Made by a program: the position numbers and the translations under genes
In this document: piece after piece, positions 51,220-60,494 of the stretch
Layout of the letters: each line of letters starts with the position of its first letter
Position numbering within the stretch: position 1 is the stretch's first letter
The notes under the pieces: generated by a model
Databases searched by the model: none
Told to the model about the DNA's origin: nothing
The model's input: the letters and a program-made list of their open reading frames with translations, nothing else
Source of the DNA: JALCSJ01 sp036788835
GTDB taxonomy: Bacteria; Bacillota; Negativicutes; Acidaminococcales; Acidaminococcaceae
Assembly (NCBI GenBank): GCA_036788835.1
Contig: DAIQMR010000006.1
Coordinates: 1-64,000 of the forward strand
Length of the DNA: 64,000 nt
Direction of reading: 5' to 3'

Positions 51220-51957
51220 GTGAAAAAAATATTAGGAGCTCTTGCGTTATGTTTAATGATGGTTGTGGCATTGCCACTGGGCTGCTTTGCCGATGACGAG
51301 GAAAATGATTATAGTGCCAAAGAGTGGCTGAAGCCGGCAGAGGGCGAATGGTATACGACAGCAGGGGAGCTTGCTATGACCATTGAAAATGATACTATTA
51401 ACGGTGCCAAGGTAACGGGTATGGGCGATTGTACCTTTGGTTATCCCCGCACCGGGACTTTTACTGTTAACGAAAACAACGCTGACAAAACCATGAAACT
51501 GGAAGTTTTGGGCAATAAATCCCACCAGTATTTGGTTGTGGACGATAAGACCTTACTCCGTCGTTCCCTTTATCCGGCTTACAATGAGTCTGTGGGCGGC
51601 ATTTACCTAGGCATGACCAAAGATGCGCTGAAAAATCTTTACAAGGAACCAGCTAGCACAGCTACAGAAAACGGCCTGGAGCGTTGGAACTATGATTCAC
51701 ATAAGTTCGCGGTATTATTTAAAAACGATATTGTTGCCGCTATTAGAATTTTTAAAGGCAGCGACCGCAAATTTGACAAGTCTTTATTAGGGGCTGACGA
51801 TACAGCCGGTGCCTACACTACAGCCTATAATTTCGAAGAAGAGACCGCAGCTGTAGTTGAAGCATCTACACCGTCTACCGGCTATAAGATTGATCAAGGA
51901 GAATTCTTCTATTTCAGACCTGATTACGTGGAACTCTCAATCTACAAGCACGAATAA
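51220..51957 (+). CDS. secreted hypothetical protein
   Basis: The 245-residue protein starts at a GTG preceded by AAGGGAG and has a signal peptide (hydrophobic core about residues 6-20, likely cut after CFA). LPLGC within it resembles a weak lipobox. The mature part is acidic: an N-terminal half that looks beta-rich (WYTTAGELAMTIENDTING) and a segment around residue 125 (VGGIYLGMTKDALKNLYKEP) that recalls small envelope domains of the BamE/SmpA-like type. Function unknown. Confidence 0.65.
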   Translation: MKKILGALALCLMMVVALPLGCFADDEENDYSAKEWLKPAEGEWYTTAGELAMTIENDTINGAKVTGMGDCTFGYPRTGTFTVNENNADKTMKLEVLGNKSHQYLVVDDKTLLRRSLYPAYNESVGGIYLGMTKDALKNLYKEPASTATENGLERWNYDSHKFAVLFKNDIVAAIRIFKGSDRKFDKSLLGADDTAGAYTTAYNFEEETAAVVEASTPSTGYKIDQGEFFYFRPDYVELSIYKHE

Positions 51958-51975
51958 TGCAAGCACTAGACATGA

Positions 51976-52048
51976 TGATACAAAAGTGAGCTACTCACTT
52001 TTGTATCATTTTTGTGTATTTGAGGCAGTGACAAAATAGGGACGGTAC
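51976..52048. repeat. intergenic palindromic repeat, copy 2
   Basis: TGATACAAAAGTGA/TCACTTTTGTATCA (51976-51989 with 51995-52008) is a perfect 14-bp palindrome related to the one at 50583. TGACAAAATAGGGACGGTAC at 52029-52048 matches 50548-50567 at 18 of 20 positions. The two modules are in the opposite order from copy 1. The palindrome probably also terminates the 51220 gene. Confidence 0.65.
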
Positions 52049-52158
52049 GAACATTTCAACTTTTTTGTGAAACTTCTTGACTTGAAGTGAACTTCAATTG
52101 GTAAAATGCTATAATTAATAAAACTTAAATTATAACTAGTAAAGTCAGGAGCAAAATA

Positions 52159-53241
52159 ATGCGTAATTTTTTCATATTCTTAATGTGTCTGGGAGTTGTC
52201 ATATCCACCGGTCAGTGGTTTATGTATAGAACGGCTTTTGCCAATTTAACAAAGACTTGGACTATTGTGTTTTTTGTGTTGCCTCCCATAATTTTCAGTC
52301 TGACCAATGGCTATGTTAATGCCCTGCCGCGTCCTATTATAAGGGGCTTGGCCTGGGTTAGCGGATTGTGGTTTGGTTATTTTTACTATTCTGTTATTCT
52401 CCTTGTGCTTTTTGTGCTGACCTGGATAGCAGGGAAAATCGGCGGTTTTAGTCGATATGTGCACTATCTGCCTAAATTCGGCTTTTTCTTAATTATTCTA
52501 TTGATAGCAGTAGGCTGGTGGCGGGCAGGACATAGGGTTTACCGTGAGGAAACTTATGTGACCGATAAAAAAATTGAGAAGCCATTAACTATTGCTTTCG
52601 TGTCCGATTTGCATTTAGGCGCCCTCTATGGCTATGCCACCACTGTTGGCCTGGTGGATATGATCAATGCAGCCAAGCCTGATTTAGTGCTCATAGGTGG
52701 CGATATTGTGGATGGGAATCTGGAATTCGTCAGACAGGAACAAAGCCTCGAGCCCCTGGCTAAGCTCCAAGCCCCTTTAGGCGTCTATGCAGTTTATGGC
52801 AATCACGATGTTATGCATGGTACGGCCGAAGATGAAAATGTGCTCATGGAAGAAGTGGGCGTGCATTTTGTAAAGAATGAAGTGAGGGAGCTTGGCAATA
52901 ATATTATGCTGACGGGGTTGGACGATTTTATGCGCAGCGCCAATTCTTATGTGTTTCCGGATGGGGCCAAGGATAAACTGGACATCTTTATGGAGCATCA
53001 GCCTCGCAGCATTCAAAAGGCGGCCGCCCAAGGCTATGATTTGTATTTTGCGGGGCACACTCACGCCGGCCAGTTCTATCCAAATCGGGAACTGACCAAG
53101 CGTATGTATCTTCTGGATTACGGCAGTAAAACATTTAATCATATGCTGGCAACGGTTTCTGATGGTTACGGGCTCTGGGGTATTCCCATTCGCCTTGGCC
53201 CGGCTCCGGAAGTGGTGGTGGTTAAAGTAAAAGGCAAGTGA
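52159..53241 (+). CDS. membrane-anchored metallophosphoesterase (YkuE/YaeI-like)
   Basis: The 360-residue protein has four N-terminal membrane helices (about residues 3-125), then a calcineurin-like domain: IAFVSDLHLGALYG (about 149), LVLIGGDIVDG (about 174), VYGNHDVMHG (about 213), and YFAGHTHAGQFYP (about 296). All metal-ligand motifs are present. Related proteins act on lipid pyrophosphates such as UDP-diacylglucosamine or on cell-surface substrates, but the substrate here is not fixed. Confidence 0.88.
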   Translation: MRNFFIFLMCLGVVISTGQWFMYRTAFANLTKTWTIVFFVLPPIIFSLTNGYVNALPRPIIRGLAWVSGLWFGYFYYSVILLVLFVLTWIAGKIGGFSRYVHYLPKFGFFLIILLIAVGWWRAGHRVYREETYVTDKKIEKPLTIAFVSDLHLGALYGYATTVGLVDMINAAKPDLVLIGGDIVDGNLEFVRQEQSLEPLAKLQAPLGVYAVYGNHDVMHGTAEDENVLMEEVGVHFVKNEVRELGNNIMLTGLDDFMRSANSYVFPDGAKDKLDIFMEHQPRSIQKAAAQGYDLYFAGHTHAGQFYPNRELTKRMYLLDYGSKTFNHMLATVSDGYGLWGIPIRLGPAPEVVVVKVKGK

Positions 53242-53289
53242 TTACTTTCTTCTCAAAGGGAGAGTTTTGCTAAACTTGAAATAAAAAAT

Positions 53290-53334
53290 AACGAGGTTTT
53301 GCTGCAAGCTGGCAGCAAAACCTCGTTATTTTTT
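53290..53334. terminator. bidirectional terminator
   Basis: A 16-bp perfect stem (53290-53305 with 53312-53327) with a six-base loop is flanked by A and T runs. It separates the phosphoesterase gene from the convergent SorC-family gene. Confidence 0.8.
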
Positions 53335-54290
53335 TACTCCAGTAAGATACTAGCTGTGTCTGCATCAGTTATTAATTCGTTAATATAATTCTGACGAAGT
53401 ACCATATCAGTAACTTTAACTTTGTGCTTGCCATAGACTACAGCAATGCGTCTGGGAGTGGAAAGAATAGTGCTTTCCGGTACCGACATCAGATGTTTGT
53501 TGAGAGGAATATCGGCAAGGGAACCGTCCTTGGCCAGAATGTAGCCGAAAAGACTGCCTATGCAGCTGTTGGCGGCTTTTTTATCTTCGGCAGTTAGATA
53601 GGGAGCAAACTGCGGCTTGAAGAAAGGCAAGCTGGTGGTACCGCCGATGCCGGTGAAAGCCACGGTCATTTCTTTAGCTTTCTGTATGGTGGCGGCGATG
53701 GTAGGTTCTCCCAAAAGCGCTTCTTTTAATTTTAAGCTTTTTATGTACAAAGGGGCGTTGAGAAAATAGCAAGGACCAAAGTAGGCATCTCCGATGGACC
53801 GAATTAAAATCTCAGACTGCAAAGAAGCGTTGCTGAGAGAGATATGCCCGGCTAGTTGAATAGCGGTTACGGGGTTATTGGCCTTCTGGGGCAAATGGCG
53901 AATCACCGACTGGACGGATTTTCCCCACATTACGCCCAATACCGTATGAGGGGTTAATATTTTGTCCAAATAGGCAGCGGCAGTTTGTCCCAACTGAGTT
54001 AACCCGTCCAGGTAGGGGGTAAACTGGGTGTTGACTACCACAGCTTTTTTCAGGGGAAACCTTTGCATAAGGCTGCTTTCCATATCCTTATTCCGAAGAT
54101 TTTTATAGTTTATCTTAATATTGACAATTTGCTTGTCTTTTGCTTCTTGGAGAAGAGTGGCTACTTTAAAACGAGTAATGTCGAGAGCAGCGGCAATCTC
54201 CAGCTTAGTTTTACCCTGATTGTAGTACATATTGGCCATTTCACACAGAATATCATATTTGTCTTTTCCTGACAGATTATCATATTTCAT
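53334..54290 (-). CDS. SorC-family transcriptional regulator
   Basis: The roughly 318-residue protein has an N-terminal helix-turn-helix (KYDILCEMANMYYNQGKTKLEIAAALDITRFKVATLL) and a SorC sugar-binding-type effector domain (VLGVMWGKSVQSVI about 125, GIGGTTSLPFF about 215, IAVVYGKHKV near the end). The ATG at 54290 is chosen because AAGGGGG is about eight bases upstream; 54296 is possible. It is divergent from the hydroxyacid operon and probably controls it through the repeats at 54364-54436. Confidence 0.87.
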   Translation of the reverse strand: MKYDNLSGKDKYDILCEMANMYYNQGKTKLEIAAALDITRFKVATLLQEAKDKQIVNIKINYKNLRNKDMESSLMQRFPLKKAVVVNTQFTPYLDGLTQLGQTAAAYLDKILTPHTVLGVMWGKSVQSVIRHLPQKANNPVTAIQLAGHISLSNASLQSEILIRSIGDAYFGPCYFLNAPLYIKSLKLKEALLGEPTIAATIQKAKEMTVAFTGIGGTTSLPFFKPQFAPYLTAEDKKAANSCIGSLFGYILAKDGSLADIPLNKHLMSVPESTILSTPRRIAVVYGKHKVKVTDMVLRQNYINELITDADTASILLE

Positions 54291-54363
54291 GGTCATTCCC
54301 CCTTGTTTACTTAATAACAATATAGCATAATTTACCTTCTTTATCAAGTGAGAATATATAGCT

Positions 54364-54436
54364 CAAATGAATGAAAAAACCTCACAAATGAGATATTGAA
54401 AAACAAATGATATAATGTTATCATACAATCAAATGA
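54364..54436 (+). promoter_or_regulatory. promoter region with four CAAATGA repeats
   Basis: CAAATGA occurs at 54364, 54385, 54404 and 54430 on the plus strand, spaced 21, 19 and 26 bases, near two helical turns. A TATAAT at 54411-54416 has no good -35 box 17 bases upstream, where the second repeat lies. This suits an activator-dependent promoter for the operon at 54492, controlled by the divergent SorC-type protein. Confidence 0.6.
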
Positions 54437-54491
54437 ATATTCAGAAAACTAAAAAAACGATTCTTTACACTAAAACAGGGGGAAGAAAGCA

Positions 54492-56768
54492 ATGATTAAA
54501 TTATACGACGGTGGAGTATTCCTGTTGGACGGAGAAAAATTAGCCATGTCTGTTGCAGAGGTAAAGCACAGCACCGGCAAAGAAGTCGCTGCTGCCGAGG
54601 CCAAGAAAGGTACCATGGCTTACGGTATTTTAAAGGCACATAATACTACTGATGATATGGAACATATGCAATTAAAATTCGACTCCTTAACTAGTCACGA
54701 TATTACATCTGTTGGCATTATTCAGACAGCAAGGGCCTCCGGCATGGAGGAATTTCCTTTGCCATACGTGCTGACCAACTGTCACAACTCCCTTTGTGCA
54801 GTTGGCGGCACCATAAATGAAGACGATCATAAATTTGCCTTATCGGCAGCACATAAATACGGTGGCATATTCGTTCCCACCGATATGGCTGTTATTCACA
54901 GCTACAATCGTGAAATGATGGCAGGATGCGGCAAGATGATTCTCGGTTCCGACAGTCACACCCGCTATGGGGCTTTAGGCACTATGGCTGTAGGCGAGGG
55001 GGGCGGAGAGCTGGCCAAGCAACTTTTACAACATACTTACGATTTCCTCTATCCCGGGGTTATTGCTATTTATCTTACCGGGCAACCTAAACCGGGCGTA
55101 GGCCCTCATGATATTGCCTTAGCTATTTGCGGTGCTGTTTACAAAAACGGCTATCTAAAAAATAAGGTTATGGAGTTTGTAGGCCCCGGCATTAAAAACC
55201 TGACTGCTGAATACCGGAACGGTATTGATGTTATGACCACGGAAACTACTTGTTGGTCTTCCATTTGGGAAACAGACGATAATATTAAAGAATATTTGAC
55301 CATTCATGGCCGGCCTCAGGATTATAAAAAAATTCAACCGTCTGAGGTTGCTTACTATGATGGCTGTGTCTATATTGACTTGTCTACGGTGGAATGTACC
55401 ATTGCCCTTCCTATGCATCCGTCTAATACGTTTACTATTCACGAGCTGCAGGCTAATGCCAAGGATATTCTTCATGAGGCGGAAGTTAATGCTAATAAGC
55501 AGATAGCTAAAACAGCGCACATGGATTTAATGAGCAAGCTTCATGGTGATGGTAATATTTACGTTGACCAGGGCATTATCGCTGGCTGCAGCGGCGGGAC
55601 TTTTGAAAATTTATGTATTGCGGCCAATATTATGAAGGGTAAAAGCTGCGGTAACGGTTCTTTTTCCATGAGTATTTATGCAGGCAGCATGCCTACCTAT
55701 TTGGAATTGCTGAAGGATGGCAAAATTGCTGATTTGGCAGAGGCAGGAGCAATTATAAAAGAATGCTTCTGCGGCCCTTGCTTTGGCGCCGGTGATACTC
55801 CCGCCAACGGGGAATTGAGTATTCGTCATACCACCAGAAACTTCCCCAACCGGGAAGGTTCTAAGCCCGGTGAAGGTCAAATGGCAGCAGTTGCCCTGAT
55901 GGACGCACGTTCTATTGCCGCTACAGCTGCCAATGGTGGCAGATTAACTGCTGCTACTGATTTAACGGATGTAGATTATTACGTACCTAAGTATCATTTT
56001 CACAAAGAAGTATATGACAAGAGAGTGTATAACGGCTGGGGCAAGGCTGAACCTGACACAGAATTGAGATTCGGTCCCAATATTAAAGATTGGCCTCATA
56101 TGCCATTTTTGACCAAAGATTTGCTGGTGAAGGTTTGTGCATATATTACCGACCCTGTGACTACTACCGACGAACTGATTCCTTCCGGAGAGACTTCTTC
56201 TTATCGTTCCAACCCGGAAAGACTGTCGGAATTCACCTTGGGACGGAGAGTTCCCGAATACGTAGGAAGGAGCAAGGTTCTGCGTCAGGAAGAAATGGAC
56301 AGAGAAGCAGGGAAAGCTTTGCCCAAGGAAATTATGGATGTATATGCGGCTTTAACTAAAGCAGGGCTGGAGGTTGACCCTCATGGTACCGGATTGGGCA
56401 GCTCACTTTTTGCCAATATGCCGGGAGACGGTTCTGCCCGGGAGCAGGCTGCTTCCTGTCAAAGAGTTTTAGGCTCAGCTGCAAACTTTGCTAAAATTTA
56501 TGCTACCAAGAGATATCGTTCCAACTGCATTAACTGGGGTATTATTCCTTTCCTTGTAAAGAATCCTGAAGAGTTTGCTCTTAACGACTATATTTTCATC
56601 CCTGATGTCAAAGAGCATATTTTAAACGAAGCAAAGGAATTCAAGGCTTATGGTATTAACAAAGATGGTAAAATTTCCGAGTTTGAAGTCTCCCTGGGTG
56701 AGCTGACTGTTGCAGAACGTCAGATTATCGTAGATGGTTGTCTGATTAATTACTATAAGAAACACTAA
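54492..56768 (+). CDS. aconitase-family hydratase (YbhJ-like)
   Basis: The 758-residue protein has both parts of an aconitase: the catalytic domains with GSDSHTRYGALGTMAVGEGG (about 154), AGCSGGTFEN (about 363) and CFCGPCFGAG (about 424), carrying the [4Fe-4S] cysteines, and a C-terminal swivel with GDGSAREQAA and YRSNCINWGIIPF. It is closest in feel to the uncharacterised YbhJ type, not to AcnA/AcnB. It probably hydrates or dehydrates a hydroxy-tricarboxylate. It is the first gene of an operon with MmgE/PrpD, a LarA homologue and TctCBA. Confidence 0.85.
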   Translation: MIKLYDGGVFLLDGEKLAMSVAEVKHSTGKEVAAAEAKKGTMAYGILKAHNTTDDMEHMQLKFDSLTSHDITSVGIIQTARASGMEEFPLPYVLTNCHNSLCAVGGTINEDDHKFALSAAHKYGGIFVPTDMAVIHSYNREMMAGCGKMILGSDSHTRYGALGTMAVGEGGGELAKQLLQHTYDFLYPGVIAIYLTGQPKPGVGPHDIALAICGAVYKNGYLKNKVMEFVGPGIKNLTAEYRNGIDVMTTETTCWSSIWETDDNIKEYLTIHGRPQDYKKIQPSEVAYYDGCVYIDLSTVECTIALPMHPSNTFTIHELQANAKDILHEAEVNANKQIAKTAHMDLMSKLHGDGNIYVDQGIIAGCSGGTFENLCIAANIMKGKSCGNGSFSMSIYAGSMPTYLELLKDGKIADLAEAGAIIKECFCGPCFGAGDTPANGELSIRHTTRNFPNREGSKPGEGQMAAVALMDARSIAATAANGGRLTAATDLTDVDYYVPKYHFHKEVYDKRVYNGWGKAEPDTELRFGPNIKDWPHMPFLTKDLLVKVCAYITDPVTTTDELIPSGETSSYRSNPERLSEFTLGRRVPEYVGRSKVLRQEEMDREAGKALPKEIMDVYAALTKAGLEVDPHGTGLGSSLFANMPGDGSAREQAASCQRVLGSAANFAKIYATKRYRSNCINWGIIPFLVKNPEEFALNDYIFIPDVKEHILNEAKEFKAYGINKDGKISEFEVSLGELTVAERQIIVDGCLINYYKKH

Positions 56769-56796
56769 AAGGAATGGGAGCAGAGAGGTAAATTAA

Positions 56797-58149
56797 ATGA
56801 ACGAAATTGCTGCACTGGCTGCTTTTATTACAGAGCTTCAGTGGTCAGATATACAGGACAAAGTTAAGGAAGCTGCGGTATTACATATTTTAGACAGTGT
56901 TGGCACGGCTTTAGGGGCGGCAGGTAATGAGCAAAATCAAACTGTAGCCGCTCAATGGTTGAAAAACGAAACTACCTGTGAAGCTTCGGTGTGGTGCAGA
57001 AAGTGCCGGAGCGGATTAGGCAAAGCAGCTTTTTTAAATGCCATGATGGGGCATACTCTGGAAATGGATGATGTTCATACTGAGAGCAAAACCCACATTG
57101 GTACTGTGGTAGTCCCGGCAGCTTGGGCTATGGCGGAACATTTAGAGGCTACAGGACAGGAATTAATTCTGGCAGTTATTTGTGGCTATGAAGTCATGAG
57201 CAGGATAGGCATGGCCTTCGGAGTATCATCCCATCGTAATAAAGGCTGGCATGTAACAGCCACGGCGGGAACTTTTGGGGCGGCAGCCGCTTGTGCAAAA
57301 CTATTAAAATTAGATTTACAGGAAACAAAAAATGCTTTAGCTTTGGCGGGAACGCAGAGTTTCGGAACATGGGCTTTTTTGGGAGACGGTGCTTCTTGCA
57401 AAGTGCTTAACCCGGCCAGAGCATCACAGCTCGGTCTAGAGTCGGCACTGCTGGCTCAGGCCGGCATGACAGGCCCGGAACATATTTTCACCAGTGAAGA
57501 CGGCGGACTCTTAGCTATGATGAGTGACGAAGCAGATGTGAAGCTTGTGGCCAAGGATTTAGGAAGCATCTGGCAAATTCTTCGAGTAGACAATAAACCT
57601 TATCCCGCTTGCCGCAGTACACATTGTGTAATTGATGGAATGCTGGAGATTTGCAAAAAACATAATTTAAAAGCTCAAGATATTGAACATGTCACGGTGG
57701 AAACATATCTGGTAGGCTATAAACAGTGCGGGGTAGCGGCAGGCAGCATTGACCCGCAAAATGCGGTTAATGCCAAATTCTCCACTCCCTATGTAGTGGC
57801 TTGCGCGGCATTGTTTGGCGGATTTACTTTACAGCAGGTAGAGCCGGAATGCATTAACAATCCACAAGTAAGGGAACTTTTAAAGAAAGTAGAAGTAAAA
57901 CCGGCCGCTGATTTGACAAAATTATATCCGGAACATTGGGGCTGCCGTATTACTGCCAGAGATACGAAGAACCGGAACTATAGTGTTAGTGTGCAAGATG
58001 CTTCCGGCAGCGTGGCAAAGCCTCTGACTGCACAACAGGTTAAAGTGAAAGCTTTAAGCCTCATGCAAAGGGCCAAGGTTCCCGCAGCAGAAAAATTATC
58101 CGAAGAAATTCTCAATTTGGCTACAAAGGAAAGATTACCTCAGTTGTAA
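56797..58149 (+). CDS. MmgE/PrpD family protein
   Basis: The 450-residue protein shows the family layout: LHILDSVGTALGAAG (about 28), FLNAMMGHTLEMDDVHTESKTHIGTVVVPAA (about 81), GYEVMSRIGMAF (about 129), GWHVTATAGTFGAAAACAKLL and the PYPACRSTHCVIDG motif (about 268). Known members are 2-methylcitrate dehydratase, cis-aconitate decarboxylase and iminodisuccinate epimerase. In this operon a tricarboxylate dehydratase, decarboxylase or epimerase role is likely. Confidence 0.9.
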   Translation: MNEIAALAAFITELQWSDIQDKVKEAAVLHILDSVGTALGAAGNEQNQTVAAQWLKNETTCEASVWCRKCRSGLGKAAFLNAMMGHTLEMDDVHTESKTHIGTVVVPAAWAMAEHLEATGQELILAVICGYEVMSRIGMAFGVSSHRNKGWHVTATAGTFGAAAACAKLLKLDLQETKNALALAGTQSFGTWAFLGDGASCKVLNPARASQLGLESALLAQAGMTGPEHIFTSEDGGLLAMMSDEADVKLVAKDLGSIWQILRVDNKPYPACRSTHCVIDGMLEICKKHNLKAQDIEHVTVETYLVGYKQCGVAAGSIDPQNAVNAKFSTPYVVACAALFGGFTLQQVEPECINNPQVRELLKKVEVKPAADLTKLYPEHWGCRITARDTKNRNYSVSVQDASGSVAKPLTAQQVKVKALSLMQRAKVPAAEKLSEEILNLATKERLPQL

Positions 58150-58157
58150 AGGAGAAG

Positions 58158-59444
58158 ATGATGACTGGTATAAAAGTGCCATATGGTAAAAAATACGAGG
58201 AAGCTAACATACCTGATGATATTACTGTACAGGTTGTAGATCCGGAATGTGCGCCGGTTACTGCCAAGATAGAAGAACTAATTGAGCAGGCTTTGGATAA
58301 TCCCATTGGTTGCGGAAGGTTAGAAGACCTAGTGGCGGCAAGGGCTGATAAAGACGGAAAAATTTTAATCATCGTGAATGATCCCACTAGACCGGGACCC
58401 AATAAAGAGATGGTTCAAGGTCTCATTAAAAGATTGAAAAAAGCGGGGGTTGCCGATGAGCAGATAGAATTTATTGTTGCTACAGGCAGCCACAGAGCTC
58501 CTACTTCTGCAGAAATTGACAACTTAGTAGGTACCCATGTCCACGAGAAATACCGAGTGTTCAGCCATGACTGCAAGAAAAATAATGTATATCTGGGAAC
58601 AACCAAAGAGGGGTTACCTATATATGTGGACAAGATAGCTGCAGAAGCAAAATTTATAATTACTACAGGTTTGATTGCTCCTCATAAAGCAGCAGGTTTT
58701 TCCGGTGGGAGGAAAAGCATTGTGCCGGGCGTGGCTGGCCTGGAAACTTTGAAGATTCACCATTCCCTTCCCATACGGCCTTTTGAGCCGGCCTTGGGGT
58801 TCATGGAAAAAAATCCTTTCCATATAGCTGCTTTAGAAGCGGCGGAAATGGTAGGAGTTCGGTTTATTTTAAATGCAGTGCAAGATCCACATAAGCAAAA
58901 TATAGCTGTAGTGGCCGGCCATTTGGCTCAGGCCCACCAAGCAGGTGTGAAAATTTGCCGGGAACACAATACAGTTATTTGTAAAAAACACGGAGATGTG
59001 ATTATTGCTTCACCGGGTGGTGCCCCCAGGGATTGTAATTTGTATCAGGCACAAAAAGCTTTGGCTACGGCCGAACTTTTTGCAGGAAAAGGCGGAAAAG
59101 CCAAGCTGATTTTAGTGGCAGAAGCAGAAGATGGCATAGGGCCGGATTTGTTCCAAGACTGGTTAATGAGTGCTGCCACACCTCAGGAAGTAATTGAGCG
59201 TTTTCGTAAAGAAGGTTTTGATGTAGGAACCAATAAAGCTTTTGAATATGCACGGGCCATGACAAAGGGGGAAGTGATAATTGTAAGCCGGAATGTAGAT
59301 GAAGAACGTTTGCATAAGATGAAGTTAGGCTGGGCGCCTACGCTGCAACAGGCAATTGACAAGGTGTGTGGTGAGCAAAAACCACGGCAAGTAATTGTGC
59401 TGCCCAAGGCTGTGAATATTATTCCACAGTTTGTGGCAGAATGA
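58158..59444 (+). CDS. LarA-family (nickel-pincer) 2-hydroxyacid racemase/epimerase
   Basis: The 428-residue protein has LarA signatures: VNDPTRPGP (about 74), ATGSHRAPT (about 109), and GLIAPHKAAGFSGGRKSIVPG (about 171), with His and Lys that act in catalysis and in binding the nickel-pincer nucleotide, followed by IHHS. LarA homologues racemise lactate, malate, 2-hydroxyglutarate or epimerise sugar acids. Cofactor genes larB, larC and larE are not in the window. It lies between the PrpD-like and TctC genes, so a 2-hydroxy tri- or dicarboxylate is the probable substrate. Confidence 0.87.
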   Translation: MMTGIKVPYGKKYEEANIPDDITVQVVDPECAPVTAKIEELIEQALDNPIGCGRLEDLVAARADKDGKILIIVNDPTRPGPNKEMVQGLIKRLKKAGVADEQIEFIVATGSHRAPTSAEIDNLVGTHVHEKYRVFSHDCKKNNVYLGTTKEGLPIYVDKIAAEAKFIITTGLIAPHKAAGFSGGRKSIVPGVAGLETLKIHHSLPIRPFEPALGFMEKNPFHIAALEAAEMVGVRFILNAVQDPHKQNIAVVAGHLAQAHQAGVKICREHNTVICKKHGDVIIASPGGAPRDCNLYQAQKALATAELFAGKGGKAKLILVAEAEDGIGPDLFQDWLMSAATPQEVIERFRKEGFDVGTNKAFEYARAMTKGEVIIVSRNVDEERLHKMKLGWAPTLQQAIDKVCGEQKPRQVIVLPKAVNIIPQFVAE

Positions 59445-59473
59445 ATCTGATGTTGTAAAAGGAGGAGAAAAAC

Positions 59474-60466
59474 ATGAAGAAAAAAGCGTTAGCAGTATTA
59501 GCGGTGTTGATGATGTTGGTTATGGCCCTGACAGGGTGCGGTTCATCAACAGAAGAGGCCAAAAAAGATGATGGCAAGAAAGGACCCTGGAAGTGGGAAA
59601 GAGATATTGAAATGGTTTGCGTATTCGGCGTTGGGTCAGGCACGGATACTACTTTAAGGGCTATTTGTCCATTGGTAGAAAAAGAACTTGGGGTAAATAT
59701 TCATATTAATAACGTTGGTGGCGCATCCGGTTTAACAGGTTTGGAATATGCTCATCAACAGCCTACAGATGGTTATTCTTTTGTTATGTTAACACCATCT
59801 GCGGTTATTCAAGGCTTGAAGAAACAAGCATCTTTTGATGTAAAGAGTGAAATGGTTCCGGTTTGCTGCTTAGTACAGGACAGTAACGTTGTTTTTGCTA
59901 ATTCCAAATTACCTTATAAAGATTGGAAGGGTCTTGTAGAATATGCTAAGCAAAATCCAGGGAAACCTACCTTGACTTTGCAGTCCGTATCCGGTATTGA
60001 TGCTTTGTCTGCTCAGCAATTGTTCCAACAAGCAGGTATCAAAGTTACCATGGTAGCATCCAGTGGTGCGGAAGCATATAGCTTGGTAATCGGTGGGCAT
60101 GCTGATATGACTTTGGGCAGTCCGGCTGATGGTGAACAATATGTAAAAGCCGGCCAGGTTAATCCTTTGATTGTTATTAATACTGCTCGTAGCTCTGCTA
60201 TGAAAGAAGTTCCTTGCTCCAAAGACTTTAAAATGACTGCAGATATAGGCCCATGGAGAGCTATTATGGCTCGCAAAGGTACTCCTCAAGCAGCTATCGA
60301 CAGCTTGGAAGCAGCTTTCTTTAAAGCAATGAAACAAAAACAATGGGAAGACTGGAAAGCTAAAGTTGGCTTGAACGATCGTAAAGGTCAATTCAATCAA
60401 AAAGAAATGGCAAAAGTTTGGAATGATTACTTTGATTTGTTAGGACCATTGGTAACTAAAAAATAG
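59474..60466 (+). CDS. tripartite tricarboxylate transporter substrate-binding lipoprotein (TctC family)
   Basis: The 330-residue protein has a lipoprotein signal (LTGC near residue 22) and the Bug/TctC fold: VCFGVGSGTD-like VCVFGVGSGTDTTLRAI, INNVGGASGLTGLEYAHQQPTDGYSF, LVQDSNVVFAN and VIGGHADMTLGSPAD. It captures a carboxylate in the periplasm for TctAB encoded next. A lipid-anchored form suits a diderm with few soluble binding proteins. Confidence 0.92.
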   Translation: MKKKALAVLAVLMMLVMALTGCGSSTEEAKKDDGKKGPWKWERDIEMVCVFGVGSGTDTTLRAICPLVEKELGVNIHINNVGGASGLTGLEYAHQQPTDGYSFVMLTPSAVIQGLKKQASFDVKSEMVPVCCLVQDSNVVFANSKLPYKDWKGLVEYAKQNPGKPTLTLQSVSGIDALSAQQLFQQAGIKVTMVASSGAEAYSLVIGGHADMTLGSPADGEQYVKAGQVNPLIVINTARSSAMKEVPCSKDFKMTADIGPWRAIMARKGTPQAAIDSLEAAFFKAMKQKQWEDWKAKVGLNDRKGQFNQKEMAKVWNDYFDLLGPLVTKK

Positions 60467-60494
60467 ATAATAAACAAGTAAAGGAGAATAAACT

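Noticed and set aside
54492..56768. Annotation as the TCA-cycle aconitase
   Set aside because: The length and motif context fit the YbhJ-like branch better, and the operon context points to a dedicated carboxylate pathway.
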